Below, one piece after another: positions 45,819-56,709 of a DNA stretch of 64,000 nucleotides (its first letter is position 1; every line of letters starts with the position of its first letter). The DNA is from Bartonella sp. TP (lineage in GTDB: Bacteria; Pseudomonadota; Alphaproteobacteria; Rhizobiales; Rhizobiaceae). Below the pieces are notes generated by a model, which had not been told where the DNA came from, searched no databases, and worked only from the letters and a program-made list of their open reading frames with translations. The stretch lies in NCBI RefSeq assembly GCF_030406085.1, contig NZ_CP129002.1, forward strand, positions 1 through 64,000. Reading direction: 5' to 3'. Both the position numbers and the translations under genes were made by a program.

Positions 45819-46640
45819 TTAAAGCCAAGCATCAGCTACTGCCAGGGCTTGGCAATTGACTGCAACATTGTGCACACGAAAAATAGAAAAACCACGCTCT
45901 CTTAACAAAACCGATAACACGCTAGTGGCAACATCCATATCTACTGATTGAGCCGCGTTACCGTGCTTTAAACGACCTAGCGATTTTTTACGTGAAATAC
46001 CAGCTAAAAGAGGGTAGCCAAATGCGGCTAGCTCACCTATGCGCGTAAACAAAGCCATATTATGAATATAATCTTTGCCAAAACCAAACCCTGGATCTAG
46101 CACGATGGCTTCTTTTTGTATGCCTGCTTTTGCTGCAATCGTTAGCGATTTATCAAAGAAGAATTTCTGATCCTCAATAATGTCGCGATGTGGCACACGC
46201 TCACGATTGGTATGCATTATAACTATACCAGCCTTAAAATTTGCCACTATTTCTGCCATTTGCGGGGCTTTTTGCAGTCCATATACATCGTTAATAATAT
46301 GCGCCCCCAAAGCCAAAGCAGCGGCAGCGGTCGAGTGATTATAAGTATCAATCGAAAGAATTGCTGTAAAATCTTGAAGCAGAGTTTTTACAATCGGCAA
46401 TATGCGCGTTTGCTCTGTTTGCGCCGATATTGGCTCGGCCCCAGGCCGTGTTGATTCACCACCTATATCTATAATATCGGCACCCTGTTGTATCATAGTT
46501 TTGGCATGGCTTATGCTAGCTTTAGGAGACATATAAGAGCCCGCATCAGAAAAAGAATCTGGCGTAATGTTCAAAATACCCATGATAATAGGCGATTTAT
46601 CTAGGTCTAATGAAAAATTATTACCGACCCTCCAAAACAT
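45819..46640 (-). CDS. folP: Dihydropteroate synthase
   Basis: Joins the pterin with p-aminobenzoate; the sulfonamide target. ILNITPDSFSDAG and DIGGESTRPGAEP are the two family signatures, with ILDPGFGFGK-type VLDPGFGFGKDY later. The frame opens at 46655, but the ATG at 46640 follows GGAAAG and gives 273 residues (MFWRVGNN). In other rhizobia folB often lies between folP and folK; it is absent here. Confidence 0.94.
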   Translation of the reverse strand: MFWRVGNNFSLDLDKSPIIMGILNITPDSFSDAGSYMSPKASISHAKTMIQQGADIIDIGGESTRPGAEPISAQTEQTRILPIVKTLLQDFTAILSIDTYNHSTAAAALALGAHIINDVYGLQKAPQMAEIVANFKAGIVIMHTNRERVPHRDIIEDQKFFFDKSLTIAAKAGIQKEAIVLDPGFGFGKDYIHNMALFTRIGELAAFGYPLLAGISRKKSLGRLKHGNAAQSVDMDVATSVLSVLLRERGFSIFRVHNVAVNCQALAVADAWL

Positions 46641-46745
46641 AGTACAACTTTCCATAAAGCAAGTGACAAAATCATAGCATAATTAAATAAGTTGTGATAG
46701 ATTAATAAATTAATAAAAGCCTGATTGCAAAATTATGGAGTAAAT

Positions 46746-49700
46746 ATGGCTCGTCAAACCGAGATAGAAAAGTCGAATCTTAACATAGAGCGAGCTTTAG
46801 AAGCAGCCCTAGAAAGCAAGCTTAAGGAAAAAGCTTTAGAAGAAAATGAGACTTTAGAAAAAGACAGTTTGCTAGAGTTGGATAATTTAGCAAATGCAAT
46901 AGAATTAAGCAATATTGCGCACGCGACATCCTCTACAATGGAAGAATCTAAAGCTACAACAAATTTAGAAACTAATGTTGAAAAATTTGCCTTTTTTCCT
47001 GAGCAACTAAAAGCTGCAAATGACGATGCCACTGCACCTTCTTTTTATCAGATTTTTAAAAGCCGCTCTGCCTCTAGCCTTTATTGGACAACCAGTGCAA
47101 TAAGCTTAATTTGGGCCACAGGTGGTACAGCTCTAGCCATTAACTTAGCTAAAACTGCACCTAGCCTCTTTTCGTTTTTAAATAGTGCGGCTGGCTTTGG
47201 CGTTGTAAGCGGTACAATATTTCCCATCTGCGCTTTTTGGGGCTTTGCGAAATTGTCAAAAAATTCTAGCGACTTATCGCTTATGATAAAATCGCTAAGC
47301 AATACGCAGCTTGGCAATGCACCCTATTTAACCGAAAATACAGTAGATTTTAGCAAACTAAGCGCTAGATTGCGCGCAGAACTTACCAATATGGACGGTG
47401 GTATACAACGCACTTACGAGCGAGCCTGCGAAATAGAAGCTATGGTTAGTGGCGAAGTAAATAATTTAGAGCGCGCTTACATAGAGAATGAAACGCGCAT
47501 TCATAAATTAATAACAATGCTAGCCAATGAGCGACAAGCTATTTTAGAGCATGCAGACCGGGTTAAGAAAACTTTGCAGCTTACAAGAAACGAAATCTCA
47601 GATGAGCTCGCTAGCGTTACAGATAATATTACCGATAATGTTGAAACTATAGCAGAGAATCTTGGCAAAAGTCTAAATAAGAAAACGCAAACTATATTGG
47701 ACAATTTGCATGCAGTTAGCGATTCCCTAACTGATGTTCTTACGAATAAACTTGATATAAAAGGCGACAGTTATTTAGGCCAACTCGATAATCTTTTTGA
47801 CAAAATTGACAAAACCATTGCAGAGCGTGGTTCTCTATCTGCAAATAAATTTGACACAAATATGATAGAATTAGCGCATAATACCGACAGGACAGTAGCC
47901 GAGATTAATGAAAAATTCATGTCGCTAGACCTCTCTATAGCAGAGCGGAATGAACAAATGCTTGGCGCTGTGCAGAATAGATTAGACGACATGCTAATAG
48001 ACGTGCCAGATAAATTAAATGATGCTACAAAAGTAGCAATTCGCGCCTTTGAGGAAAATCTTGAATCGTTGAATAATGTATTAACAGATGAAAATAGATC
48101 TATCCTAACCTCCTTCTTAGATCATACTTTATCAATAGAAGAAAGCACCGATAAGCTAGCAGAGATTTTAGATACCAAGGCACGCAGTCTGAATGAAGAT
48201 CTGTTGAGCCGTATCACAGAGTTAGAAAATAGCTTTGACCAAGGTAAAAGCCGGTTTTTATCTACGGTGGAAGATGTAAAAGATAATTTAAGCACACAAG
48301 TAGTTAATTTTGAAAACCAGCTAGAGCAAATCTTCAACGATAAATCTGTTGCAATTTCAGCCAAGCTAGAAACTAGTGCCGGATTAATTTCTGACTTATT
48401 AGCACATACTAGCGATAACCTTACCAGCAATATCGGCTCGCAACTAACGGTGCTAACACAACATCTAGACAATATCGAGCAAAAATTTGGCGAGAGAATT
48501 AACCAGCTAAATGATTTTGGTGTAGAAAATATAGAAAAATTAACTAGCTATGAAACTGGCCTAAAGCAAGAGATTACGCAAAGCCTTGCAAACCTCAACA
48601 ATACCATCAGTTCTTACAATACTGATATCGCTTCTTCCGTAGCAAATTCGCTGCAATTAAATAAATCAGAAGTACATGAGGTATTAGAAGAGCAAGCAAG
48701 CGCAGTAGAAGCAAGAATAGCAAAATTGCGTGACTTTGTAGCGCATGCAGAAGAGCAGTTTAACGAGTTGCTGCTAAAACAGTCAGCCAGTATAGATGAT
48801 GTAATATCATATAATAATGATAATCTTCAAAGCAGCTTTAATAGCCATTTAGTATCGCTAGAAGAATATGCAAATATGATAAAAGCTGCCATAGCGCAGT
48901 CAAATACATTGCAAACAAATTTTGACGAGCAAAAGCAGCATTTAGAAGTAGCGCTAAATTCGAAAGCGCAGTTGATAAGCGAAAAAACCGAAGCGCTGCA
49001 GGCAAGCCTAGCCAACAATCTAAGCAACAGCTTTCAACAGGTAGAAGAACAGGCCGCTGCAGTAAGCCGCATTCTGCACCATGAAATAAGCCATGCAGCA
49101 GAATTATTTAACCAAGAAGCGAGCACAGCCCAACAATATGTTCATAAAATCAGCGATGAATTAACCGAATCCATATCAAAATTTGAGCAAGATTTTGTAA
49201 CGCTGCATTCCAACATTGTGTATGGCACCGAGCTTATAAGCGACGATGTAAAGGCTAAAATCAAAGAAATTGAAGGCTATGTAGAAACAGAAGCCGCGCA
49301 GGCTAGCCAGCATATCGTTGCGGCTGGTGAATATGTAAATTCTGCCTTAACCCAAGCCATGGCAAATGTCGAGCAAAGCTTGCTAGATCGTTCCAACGTG
49401 CTTAACGAAACGGTAAGCAAGCTAGAAACGCAAATTAGTGACCAGATCTCTCATGTAGAAGGTTCAATGCAATATCTAACAGAGCGCAGTACGCAACACA
49501 TCTCCTCGCAGCTTGAGCAGATAAATAACAGCTCGCAGTCGCTATATAGCGCTAGCGTTAGCGCTACACATACTTTTAATAATATTGCAGAAAGCTTGAG
49601 CGACCAAATTACGCATTCTACGCAAGCACTACAGCAGCAACTTTCCTCTGAAAATGAATTGTTTGTGAATGCTGTAGCCGACCGATCTGCACAAATCGCA

Positions 49701-50762
49701 CAATCGGTAGAAAAATTTACCTCTGAGCTACATCGTAATATTTTTGCCCTAACCGCGAAGCTTGATAGCTCCAGTAGCAACATTGTGCAAAAAACCGAAG
49801 GCTTGGTAGAAAATCTGCAACAGGCAGAAGATAAATTTAGCCAAATGATGGATTATAACAATAATAATTTAAATGAGTTATCCAAAGATGCCAAAGCAAA
49901 TATCGCGCAGCTTACAGAAAATTTTATGGCGCATGCAAATTTATTAAAACAGGTCTCTAATTTATTGGATGAATCAAAGGGTAGTTTTTCAGACAAAGTC
50001 GGCGCGCACAAAGACGCCTTGCAACAGCTATTCAAAAGCCTAGAAAATAAAACAGAAGAGATGACTAAATCTATTATAAATTATAAAAATGTAATAGAAG
50101 CAGCAGAAAAAGTTCAAGACAGCAACGTATCTATAGCAGCCAGAAAACTATCCCCAGAGGTAGCACGGGCCGCAAATCGCTTTGTAGAAGCCTCGCAACA
50201 AATAGGCAGCTCAAATAATGAGCTCGAGGCCGCCTTGGCGCAAAATACACAGCGCCTACAGCAAAACTATCAAAGAGCCAATACAGTATCGCTAAAAAAT
50301 GCTATAAATGAGCAAATCATGGCACTGCAAGATATTTCTGGTGCTGTAAATAATTCAGCTCTGCTTGACGGTACTACCGGTACTTCATATAATTATCAAG
50401 CCAAACCAAGCCCTACTCCCGAAAGCTCAAAAACATTGCAAGAGCTAGCTTCTACTATTATTGATACGGTAGATGATGAGGCTTTAGCGGCCGTTTGGCA
50501 TAATTATAAAAAGGACCAACGCAATATAGATGCTTCAAAACTCTATACGGCAAAAGGTGTGCTATTATTTGGCCATATACGCTCTAAATACAGAACAGAA
50601 CCAGTCTTTAAAAATTCTGTTGACGCGTATATCGCGGAATTTGAAAAGATATTAAAGCGCCTTAGTGCCGCTGGCGACAGCACCGGAGTGTATAATTATT
50701 TACAGTCCGACAGTGGCAAAATATACACGATGCTAGCCCATGTTACAGGGCGTATAGAGTAA
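46746..50762 (+). CDS. Giant membrane-anchored coiled-coil protein
   Basis: 1,338 residues from ATG at 46746 behind TGGAGT. After ~95 acidic, Glu-rich residues come two hydrophobic segments near 115-165 (SLYWTTSAISLIWATGG; FGVVSGTIFPICAFWGF). Then about 1,000 residues of heptad-rich coiled coil with many SLS/ISxxLxxxxx repeats follow. The last ~110 residues are globular (LYTAKGVLLFGHIRSKYR ... YNYLQSDSGKIYTMLAHVTGRIE), a conserved tail in rhizobial proteins often labelled kinesin-like. A structural or cell-envelope scaffolding role is plausible but unproven. Confidence 0.7.
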   Translation: MARQTEIEKSNLNIERALEAALESKLKEKALEENETLEKDSLLELDNLANAIELSNIAHATSSTMEESKATTNLETNVEKFAFFPEQLKAANDDATAPSFYQIFKSRSASSLYWTTSAISLIWATGGTALAINLAKTAPSLFSFLNSAAGFGVVSGTIFPICAFWGFAKLSKNSSDLSLMIKSLSNTQLGNAPYLTENTVDFSKLSARLRAELTNMDGGIQRTYERACEIEAMVSGEVNNLERAYIENETRIHKLITMLANERQAILEHADRVKKTLQLTRNEISDELASVTDNITDNVETIAENLGKSLNKKTQTILDNLHAVSDSLTDVLTNKLDIKGDSYLGQLDNLFDKIDKTIAERGSLSANKFDTNMIELAHNTDRTVAEINEKFMSLDLSIAERNEQMLGAVQNRLDDMLIDVPDKLNDATKVAIRAFEENLESLNNVLTDENRSILTSFLDHTLSIEESTDKLAEILDTKARSLNEDLLSRITELENSFDQGKSRFLSTVEDVKDNLSTQVVNFENQLEQIFNDKSVAISAKLETSAGLISDLLAHTSDNLTSNIGSQLTVLTQHLDNIEQKFGERINQLNDFGVENIEKLTSYETGLKQEITQSLANLNNTISSYNTDIASSVANSLQLNKSEVHEVLEEQASAVEARIAKLRDFVAHAEEQFNELLLKQSASIDDVISYNNDNLQSSFNSHLVSLEEYANMIKAAIAQSNTLQTNFDEQKQHLEVALNSKAQLISEKTEALQASLANNLSNSFQQVEEQAAAVSRILHHEISHAAELFNQEASTAQQYVHKISDELTESISKFEQDFVTLHSNIVYGTELISDDVKAKIKEIEGYVETEAAQASQHIVAAGEYVNSALTQAMANVEQSLLDRSNVLNETVSKLETQISDQISHVEGSMQYLTERSTQHISSQLEQINNSSQSLYSASVSATHTFNNIAESLSDQITHSTQALQQQLSSENELFVNAVADRSAQIAQSVEKFTSELHRNIFALTAKLDSSSSNIVQKTEGLVENLQQAEDKFSQMMDYNNNNLNELSKDAKANIAQLTENFMAHANLLKQVSNLLDESKGSFSDKVGAHKDALQQLFKSLENKTEEMTKSIINYKNVIEAAEKVQDSNVSIAARKLSPEVARAANRFVEASQQIGSSNNELEAALAQNTQRLQQNYQRANTVSLKNAINEQIMALQDISGAVNNSALLDGTTGTSYNYQAKPSPTPESSKTLQELASTIIDTVDDEALAAVWHNYKKDQRNIDASKLYTAKGVLLFGHIRSKYRTEPVFKNSVDAYIAEFEKILKRLSAAGDSTGVYNYLQSDSGKIYTMLAHVTGRIE

Positions 50763-50771
50763 TTCTTTATA

Positions 50772-51230
50772 TTAAACTATACGCAACTGCCCAGCGGCAT
50801 TGTGCAACACGCCATTTACTAACCTTGTTTCTGCAGCTGCAAAAAACGCTTTGCTCAATTCTACATATTCATTAATAATAACAGCTACATCAATTTTTTT
50901 ATGCGTTTTTAGCTCCCAAATAGCAGCGCGTAAAATAGAGCGCAAAACAGAATCTAAACGCGAAAGCGGCCAATCTGGCGGTAGATTTTTGCTTATAAAT
51001 GGATCTAGTACAGTTTGTTGTTCAACCACACCAATGATTATACTGCGAAACCACTGTATATCCGCTGGCAAATATTCATCGCCATCTATTTCTTGCCCTA
51101 GGCGATAAAGCTCATATTCTTTCGCTATATCTATAACATTAGCTCCAGTTACCTCCAGCTGATACAATGCCTGTACAGCCGCAAGGCGAGCAGAGCCACG
51201 TTTATTTACTGGCTTTACTTCATCCTTCAT
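50772..51230 (-). CDS. nusB: Transcription antitermination factor NusB
   Basis: 152 residues, all-helical NusB fold with [18 protein letters not shown] at the N terminus and [26 protein letters not shown] at the C terminus, the RNA-binding family signature. Acts with NusE on rRNA antitermination. It overlaps ribH by 11 bases, the common ribH-nusB arrangement. Confidence 0.94.
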   Translation of the reverse strand: MKDEVKPVNKRGSARLAAVQALYQLEVTGANVIDIAKEYELYRLGQEIDGDEYLPADIQWFRSIIIGVVEQQTVLDPFISKNLPPDWPLSRLDSVLRSILRAAIWELKTHKKIDVAVIINEYVELSKAFFAAAETRLVNGVLHNAAGQLRIV

Positions 51231-51648
51231 GCATATTTTCTTTCAGCTTTATCAACTCCAAACAAGCAAAGGCTGCCCATGCGCCTTTATTCGATTCATC
51301 TGCTTTTGCGCGCGCCAGAGCCTGCTGGCCATTATCCACCGTCAATATCCCATTGCCTATGGCCAAATTCTTAGCTAGAGCTAAATCCATAAGTCCAGAA
51401 GTTGAGCCATTGGCTACAATCTCAAAATGATAAGTTTCCCCACGAATAACGCAGCCCAGCGCTACATAGCCAGCATAGCAGTTTTTACTCATTATCGCTA
51501 TAGCGGGTGGTATCTCTAGGGCGCCGGGCACGGTAACAAGATCATATTCATAACCAGCTGCATCTAATTTCGCTTTGGCACCAGCTAATAAAGCCTCTGC
51601 TATATCTTCGTAATAGCGGGCCTCAACGATTAAGACTTTCTTTTTCAT
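51220..51648 (-). CDS. ribH: 6,7-dimethyl-8-ribityllumazine synthase
   Basis: Condenses the riboflavin pyrimidine intermediate with dihydroxybutanone phosphate. [31 protein letters not shown] and the end part [16 protein letters not shown] are typical. 142 residues; it overlaps ribE by one base. Confidence 0.94.
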   Translation of the reverse strand: MKKKVLIVEARYYEDIAEALLAGAKAKLDAAGYEYDLVTVPGALEIPPAIAIMSKNCYAGYVALGCVIRGETYHFEIVANGSTSGLMDLALAKNLAIGNGILTVDNGQQALARAKADESNKGAWAAFACLELIKLKENMHEG

Positions 51649-52250
51649 TATAACTGCCTTTTCGCCTCGCTATAGCGTACAGAATAACGGGCTAATTGAT
51701 CTATTTCAAGATTTACATAATCACCAACTATCTTTTCGCCAAAAGTAGTAACTTTTAAACTATGGTCAATAAGCAAAACCTCAAATATATCATCCCGCAC
51801 ATCATTAACCGTTAAAGAAACTCCATTTACTGCTATAGAGCCTTTTTTAGCAATAAAAGGCATTAAACCAGTATCAGAACTTTTGAAATATATTCTTTTT
51901 GCCTCGCCCACCGGGGTAAGCTCTATTATTTTTGCCGTTGCATCAATATGCCCAGAAACTAAATGGCCACCAAGCTCGTCGCCTATTTTTAGCGAGCGCT
52001 CTAGATTTATCCGTGTATTTTTCTGCCAATCCTTAATTGTGGTTAGCCGCACCGCTTCTTCCCACGCTTCCACTTCAAACCAAGCTTCTGATTTATTTAC
52101 TACCGTTAAACACACGCCGTCGCATGCTATTGAAGCACCTATGGCGATAGTTCGACAATCATAAGAAGAAGTAATACGTATTTTCCTTCCTTCATTAAGG
52201 CTTATAACCTCATCTACTACACCGATGGCTGTTATTATCCCTGTAAACAT
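51648..52250 (-). CDS. ribE: Riboflavin synthase alpha chain
   Basis: Dismutates lumazine to riboflavin. Two lumazine-binding repeats start with [15 protein letters not shown] and share [12 protein letters not shown] and [17 protein letters not shown] start at ATG 52250 (MFTGII); the frame extends to 52268. The gene overlaps the end of ribD by 16 bases, suggesting coupling. Confidence 0.94.
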   Translation of the reverse strand: MFTGIITAIGVVDEVISLNEGRKIRITSSYDCRTIAIGASIACDGVCLTVVNKSEAWFEVEAWEEAVRLTTIKDWQKNTRINLERSLKIGDELGGHLVSGHIDATAKIIELTPVGEAKRIYFKSSDTGLMPFIAKKGSIAVNGVSLTVNDVRDDIFEVLLIDHSLKVTTFGEKIVGDYVNLEIDQLARYSVRYSEAKRQL

Positions 52251-53374
52251 TTGTTGGTCCTTATCCAATGTTCATATTTGTTAGAGTTTAACGACATTTT
52301 TTCAATAAGTCTATAATTATCGCTAGCAATTATTTTCTGCAAATTTGGCGCCAATATTGGATCTTTCTCGACAATCACGGGACTAGTGAATAAAGCCAAG
52401 CGATCTACCAGATCTGCCGCCAAGAAATTTGTTGCAACATTAGCTCCCCCTTCAACCAATAGCGAAAAAATATTTAGATGATAAAGTCTAGCTAATAGCT
52501 CTTCTAAATCTATAAGTTTCTTTTGCGGCAGCATAAACTCTAAGAGTTCGGCCCCCCTATCCTGCAATGCCTGTTTTTTTGCAGAATCGGCAGTTGCCGA
52601 GCAAGCAATCCATAGGGGCTGCTGCCTAGCGGTTGCTACTAATTGACTATGCAGCGGTAATTTTAAATCTACATCTAGCACTATGCGTATTGGCGAGCAT
52701 TTTTCTAACCCGTTCAGGCGACAGTTTAATATGGGATCGTCTAATAAGGCAGTTTGCAAGCCAATTAGAATCGCGTCATATTTACTGCGTAATTTATGGG
52801 CAATTTTTTTAGCCAAAGCATTGGTAATATTAAACTTAGCTACGCCGATTTGCCCCACAGCCGCATTTTGCGCTAACGCCAATTTCAAGGTAACTTCGCA
52901 TCTTTTATATTGTTGATTTATAAAATAGCGACTCATTACATTATAGGCATAAGCACTCAAGATTCCAGTAGTTACCTCTATGCCAGCTTCGCGTAGCATT
53001 TGTATGCCATGCCTGTCTACCCTTGGATCTATGTCGCACAAAGCGACTACTACCCTTTTTACCTTTGCTTTAATTAGCGATAATGCACAAGGCGGTGTTT
53101 TGCCATAATGAGCGCAAGGCTCTAATGTTACATAAAGGGTGGATTCTGCTACGGCTTTGGCGCCATAAAGCCGCATGGCTTCTGCTATGGCTTGGGTTTC
53201 AGCATGGGGCCGGCCAGTTATGGCTGTGGTGCCACGGCCAATAATTATAGTCTCTTTTCCATGCCTCCATACCAATATAGCGCCAACGGCTGGATTTTCT
53301 AGCGTAGAGCCTAGGGCTGTGGAGGATAACTCCACAGCCGCCTTCATAAAAATTTCATCACTTAGATGCTGCAT
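52235..53374 (-). CDS. ribD: Bifunctional riboflavin deaminase/reductase RibD
   Basis: N-terminal CMP/dCMP-deaminase fold with zinc ligands in RPHAETQAIAEAM and TLEPCAHYGKTPPCALSL; C-terminal reductase domain from ~150 (KYDAILIGLQTALLDDP, LLVEGGANVATNFL). 379 residues. glyA lies directly upstream; nrdR, usually between glyA and ribD in relatives, is absent. Confidence 0.93.
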   Translation of the reverse strand: MQHLSDEIFMKAAVELSSTALGSTLENPAVGAILVWRHGKETIIIGRGTTAITGRPHAETQAIAEAMRLYGAKAVAESTLYVTLEPCAHYGKTPPCALSLIKAKVKRVVVALCDIDPRVDRHGIQMLREAGIEVTTGILSAYAYNVMSRYFINQQYKRCEVTLKLALAQNAAVGQIGVAKFNITNALAKKIAHKLRSKYDAILIGLQTALLDDPILNCRLNGLEKCSPIRIVLDVDLKLPLHSQLVATARQQPLWIACSATADSAKKQALQDRGAELLEFMLPQKKLIDLEELLARLYHLNIFSLLVEGGANVATNFLAADLVDRLALFTSPVIVEKDPILAPNLQKIIASDNYRLIEKMSLNSNKYEHWIRTNKCLQG

Positions 53375-53380
53375 TATGCC

Positions 53381-54658
53381 TTAGTAAATTGGAAAGTTCT
53401 GCGTTAGATTCTTTACCCGTTCTTTCACCCGATGTAAAGCTTCGTCTAGCTCTTCGTCCGTACTTAAAGCTTTGATTATAGAAGCTATCATTTCCCCTAT
53501 AGCAACAAACTCCGTCGAGCCAAAGCCGCGTGTGGTACTTGCTGGCGTGCCCAACCGAATGCCAGAAGTTATAAAGGGCGAGCTAGGGTCAAAAGGCACA
53601 GTATTTTTATTACAAATAATATCTACACTACCCAATGTTTGCTCCAATTGCTTACCCGTAATATTATAAGACTGTAAATCTAACAATAATAGATGATTAT
53701 CTGTACCCCCTGTTACAACATTTATGCCATTGTCTATGCAGGTTTTTGCCAAAATCTGCGCATTGGCAACAATTTTTTGCGCATAATCTTTAAAGTCAGG
53801 CGCCATAGCTTCGGCAAAACTCACAGCCTTCGCTGCAATGATATGCATAAGCGGGCCACCCTGCATACCGGGAAAAACGGCACTATTTATTTTTTTCGCC
53901 ATATCTTCATAATTGGTCAAGATCAAGCCCCCGCGGGGACCACGCAGCGACTTATGTGTCGTGGTGGTTACTACATGCGCATGTGGCAACGGGCTTTCTA
54001 ATACTCCCCCGGCTACTAAGCCTGCGATATGAGACATGTCAACCATTAGATAAGCCCCAACTTCATCTGCTATTTTGCGAAAGCCCGCCCAATCTATCTT
54101 GCGCGAATATGCCGTTGCACCAGCTATTATTAATTTCGGCTTTGCTTTGCGAGCTATATCCGCAACTTCTTGCATATCTATAAGATGGCTATCTTTGTTT
54201 ACTCCATAGCTTATCGGGCTAAACCATTTGCCAGACATATTAACTGGCGAGCCATGCGTTAAATGGCCGCCAGCATCTAGAGCCATGCCCATGAATTTAT
54301 CACCGGGCTGTAGTAAAGCCAGAAACACGGCTTGATTCATTTGGCTGCCAGAATTTGGCTGCACATTAGCAAAACCGCAATTAAATAATTGTTTTGCTCT
54401 GGCTATTGCTAAAGATTCTACTTCATCAACTACATGGCAGCCGCCATAATAGCGTTTTCCCGGGTAACCTTCGGCATATTTATTGGTTAATATAGAGCCT
54501 TGCGCTTCTAAAACTGCCTGTGAGACCAGATTCTCAGACGCGATTAGCTCTATCTCATTGGCTTGCCGATCTCGCTCTTTATTGATTAAGCTATAAATGG
54601 CCGCGTCTTTTTGCTCTAAAGCTTGGTGAAAAAACGTGGAGATATTTTTTAAATTCAT
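53381..54658 (-). CDS. glyA: Serine hydroxymethyltransferase
   Basis: PLP enzyme converting serine and tetrahydrofolate to glycine and methylene-THF. The PLP-Lys motif [15 protein letters not shown], the N-terminal [13 protein letters not shown] and the YPGKRYYGG motif are present. 425 residues, complete. An ATG at 54658 begins the operon glyA-ribD-ribE-ribH-nusB, which together covers one-carbon and flavin supply. Confidence 0.96.
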   Translation of the reverse strand: MNLKNISTFFHQALEQKDAAIYSLINKERDRQANEIELIASENLVSQAVLEAQGSILTNKYAEGYPGKRYYGGCHVVDEVESLAIARAKQLFNCGFANVQPNSGSQMNQAVFLALLQPGDKFMGMALDAGGHLTHGSPVNMSGKWFSPISYGVNKDSHLIDMQEVADIARKAKPKLIIAGATAYSRKIDWAGFRKIADEVGAYLMVDMSHIAGLVAGGVLESPLPHAHVVTTTTHKSLRGPRGGLILTNYEDMAKKINSAVFPGMQGGPLMHIIAAKAVSFAEAMAPDFKDYAQKIVANAQILAKTCIDNGINVVTGGTDNHLLLLDLQSYNITGKQLEQTLGSVDIICNKNTVPFDPSSPFITSGIRLGTPASTTRGFGSTEFVAIGEMIASIIKALSTDEELDEALHRVKERVKNLTQNFPIY

Positions 54659-54743
54659 TGAATGTTCCTCTTTTATTTTTATCTAGAAAATTATACACCA
54701 TAATATTAAAAGTTATTAAATATAATTACAGGAACGCATAGAT

Positions 54744-55670
54744 ATGCATAAAATTTTTATCGATGGCGAACATGGCACAACAGGCCTAGAGATTCACGAG
54801 CGACTATCAAAAAGCAATATAGAGCTATTGTCGTTACCGGATAAGGATTATTATAATATCGAAGCTCGCACAGAGCTAGCTAGCCAAGCTGATATAGTAA
54901 TATTATGCCTGCCAGATAATGCAGCAAAGGCCATAGCGCCGATTCTAATGGAAAAAGCAAATAGCCGCATCATAGATAGCTCTACAGCTTATCGTACCGA
55001 TAGCAATTGGGTTTATGGCTTTGCCGAGCTTACCAAAACGCAAAAACAAGCTATAGAAAATGCTCGATTTGTAAGCAATCCTGGCTGCTACCCAACAGGG
55101 GCACTTAGCCTGCTACGGCCCCTGCGCGACCATGGCGCACTTAGTAAAGAGGCATTGGTTAGTATACATGCAGTTTCTGGCTATAGTGGTGGCGGAAAAG
55201 CTCTAATCACTCAAATGACCGATATACATGCAAAAGATTATATAGATCTAAACTATTTTGCCTATGGGCTGCATTTAGATCACAAACATAATAAAGAAAT
55301 AAAAACCTATAGCCTGCTGGATAATATGCCAATTTTTGCGCCTAGCGTGGGGCGCTTTGTGCGCGGTATGCTAGTAAATACCACACTGCATTTGGCAAAT
55401 TTAACTAAGAATTATAGCATGGCGAATTTGCGCGATATTTTTACGCAGCATTATAGCAATCAAGAATATGTTACAATAGCTGGTGAAGAAGAAGTAGAAC
55501 AAATACAACGGCTAGACCCAACAGAGTTGGTCGGCACAGATAAATTAAAAATTTATATTTTTGGCAATGCAGAGCAAGGCACGCTAAGCCTATGGGCTAC
55601 ATTAGACAATCTTGGCAAGGGCGCTAGCGGTGCTGCGGTACAGAATTTGCAGCTGATGTTGGGCTACTAA
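54744..55670 (+). CDS. argC: N-acetyl-gamma-glutamyl-phosphate reductase (type 2)
   Basis: NADPH reduction step in arginine synthesis. DGEHGTTGLEIHERL is the type 2 dinucleotide motif, and the catalytic Cys lies in SNPGCYPTGALSLLRP. 308 residues matches the short class 2 enzymes of alphaproteobacteria. It converges with ctaA and their ends overlap by 47 bases. Confidence 0.93.
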   Translation: MHKIFIDGEHGTTGLEIHERLSKSNIELLSLPDKDYYNIEARTELASQADIVILCLPDNAAKAIAPILMEKANSRIIDSSTAYRTDSNWVYGFAELTKTQKQAIENARFVSNPGCYPTGALSLLRPLRDHGALSKEALVSIHAVSGYSGGGKALITQMTDIHAKDYIDLNYFAYGLHLDHKHNKEIKTYSLLDNMPIFAPSVGRFVRGMLVNTTLHLANLTKNYSMANLRDIFTQHYSNQEYVTIAGEEEVEQIQRLDPTELVGTDKLKIYIFGNAEQGTLSLWATLDNLGKGASGAAVQNLQLMLGY

Positions 55671-56694
55671 GCGCTTTGGTAGCGCAATAATGCAAAACTG
55701 AAAAAACCAAAAGCAGTAAAGCAAAAATTTGATGTAATAAAGCCCAAAAAATAGGTACATGCAGCAATAAGGTCGTTATACCAAATATTATCTGCAAACT
55801 TACCATGCTTAATAAAATTAGCGATCTTATATGGTGGGTGCTATTTGTAGCGTAGATTCTGGCATATAAAAAATTGCCAAAAGTCAGCAGAAAAATAAGA
55901 TAAGCGCAGCTGCGATGAATAAATTGAGTCAGAGCAATATTTTCAAAATAATTGCGCCAATATGGTTGTAATATAAACATAAACTTAGGAATAACCTGAC
56001 CATTCATCAACGGCCAGCTATTAAAACTCAGCCCACCATGTAGCCCAGCTACAAGAGCGCCAAAGTAAATTTGTAATAAGATTAGCCCTATCAATAGAGC
56101 CGCCATAATTTGCATAGCTGGTGTAGCGGCTTTTTCGCTATAATCTATTAGCTTTCCTATCATATAGCTTAGCAAAGCGATAATGCTGCATGCTGCTATC
56201 ATATGCATTGCCAAGCGATATTGGCTAACGCTGGTAAGCGAGCTGCCCGCTAGGCCTGAATAGACCATCCACCAGCCTATTACTCCCTGTATGCCGATTA
56301 AAATTGGTACAATTAAAAAATAAGCTAAGTAATTTCGGTAAGCTAATTTTTTTATCTTGCTAGCGAATAGATAAAAAATTAATGGTAAAATCGCAATAAA
56401 TCCAATAAGACGCGCTAAGATTCTATGCGCCCATTCCCACCAATATAAATGCTGAAACTCCGCCAAAGACATATTTTGATGTAGCTGCTGATATTGCGCG
56501 ATTTGTTGGTATTTTGTAAATTCCTGCTGCCATTCAATCACATTCAATGGCGGGATAACACCATGTATAGGCTGCCATTGCGTTATAGAAAGCCCAGACC
56601 CGGTAAGCCTAGTCGCTCCGCCCACAATTACAATGCTCAGACACAAGAACAAGATGGCATATAACCAATAATTTATTATATAATTTCTACGCAT
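55624..56694 (-). CDS. ctaA: Heme A synthase (CtaA/COX15)
   Basis: Oxidises the C8 methyl of heme O to give heme A for aa3 oxidases. About eight membrane segments; signature VGGATRLTGSGLSITQWQP with the conserved His-containing WQPIHGVIPPLN, WEWAHRILARL and the second-half HRSCAYLI and LHQIFALL. 356 residues. Its C-terminal 15 residues overlap the argC end. Confidence 0.93.
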   Translation of the reverse strand: MRRNYIINYWLYAILFLCLSIVIVGGATRLTGSGLSITQWQPIHGVIPPLNVIEWQQEFTKYQQIAQYQQLHQNMSLAEFQHLYWWEWAHRILARLIGFIAILPLIFYLFASKIKKLAYRNYLAYFLIVPILIGIQGVIGWWMVYSGLAGSSLTSVSQYRLAMHMIAACSIIALLSYMIGKLIDYSEKAATPAMQIMAALLIGLILLQIYFGALVAGLHGGLSFNSWPLMNGQVIPKFMFILQPYWRNYFENIALTQFIHRSCAYLIFLLTFGNFLYARIYATNSTHHIRSLILLSMVSLQIIFGITTLLLHVPIFWALLHQIFALLLLVFSVLHYCATKALSSPTSAANSVPQHR

Positions 56695-56709
56695 TACTCA
56701 CCTACCCTC

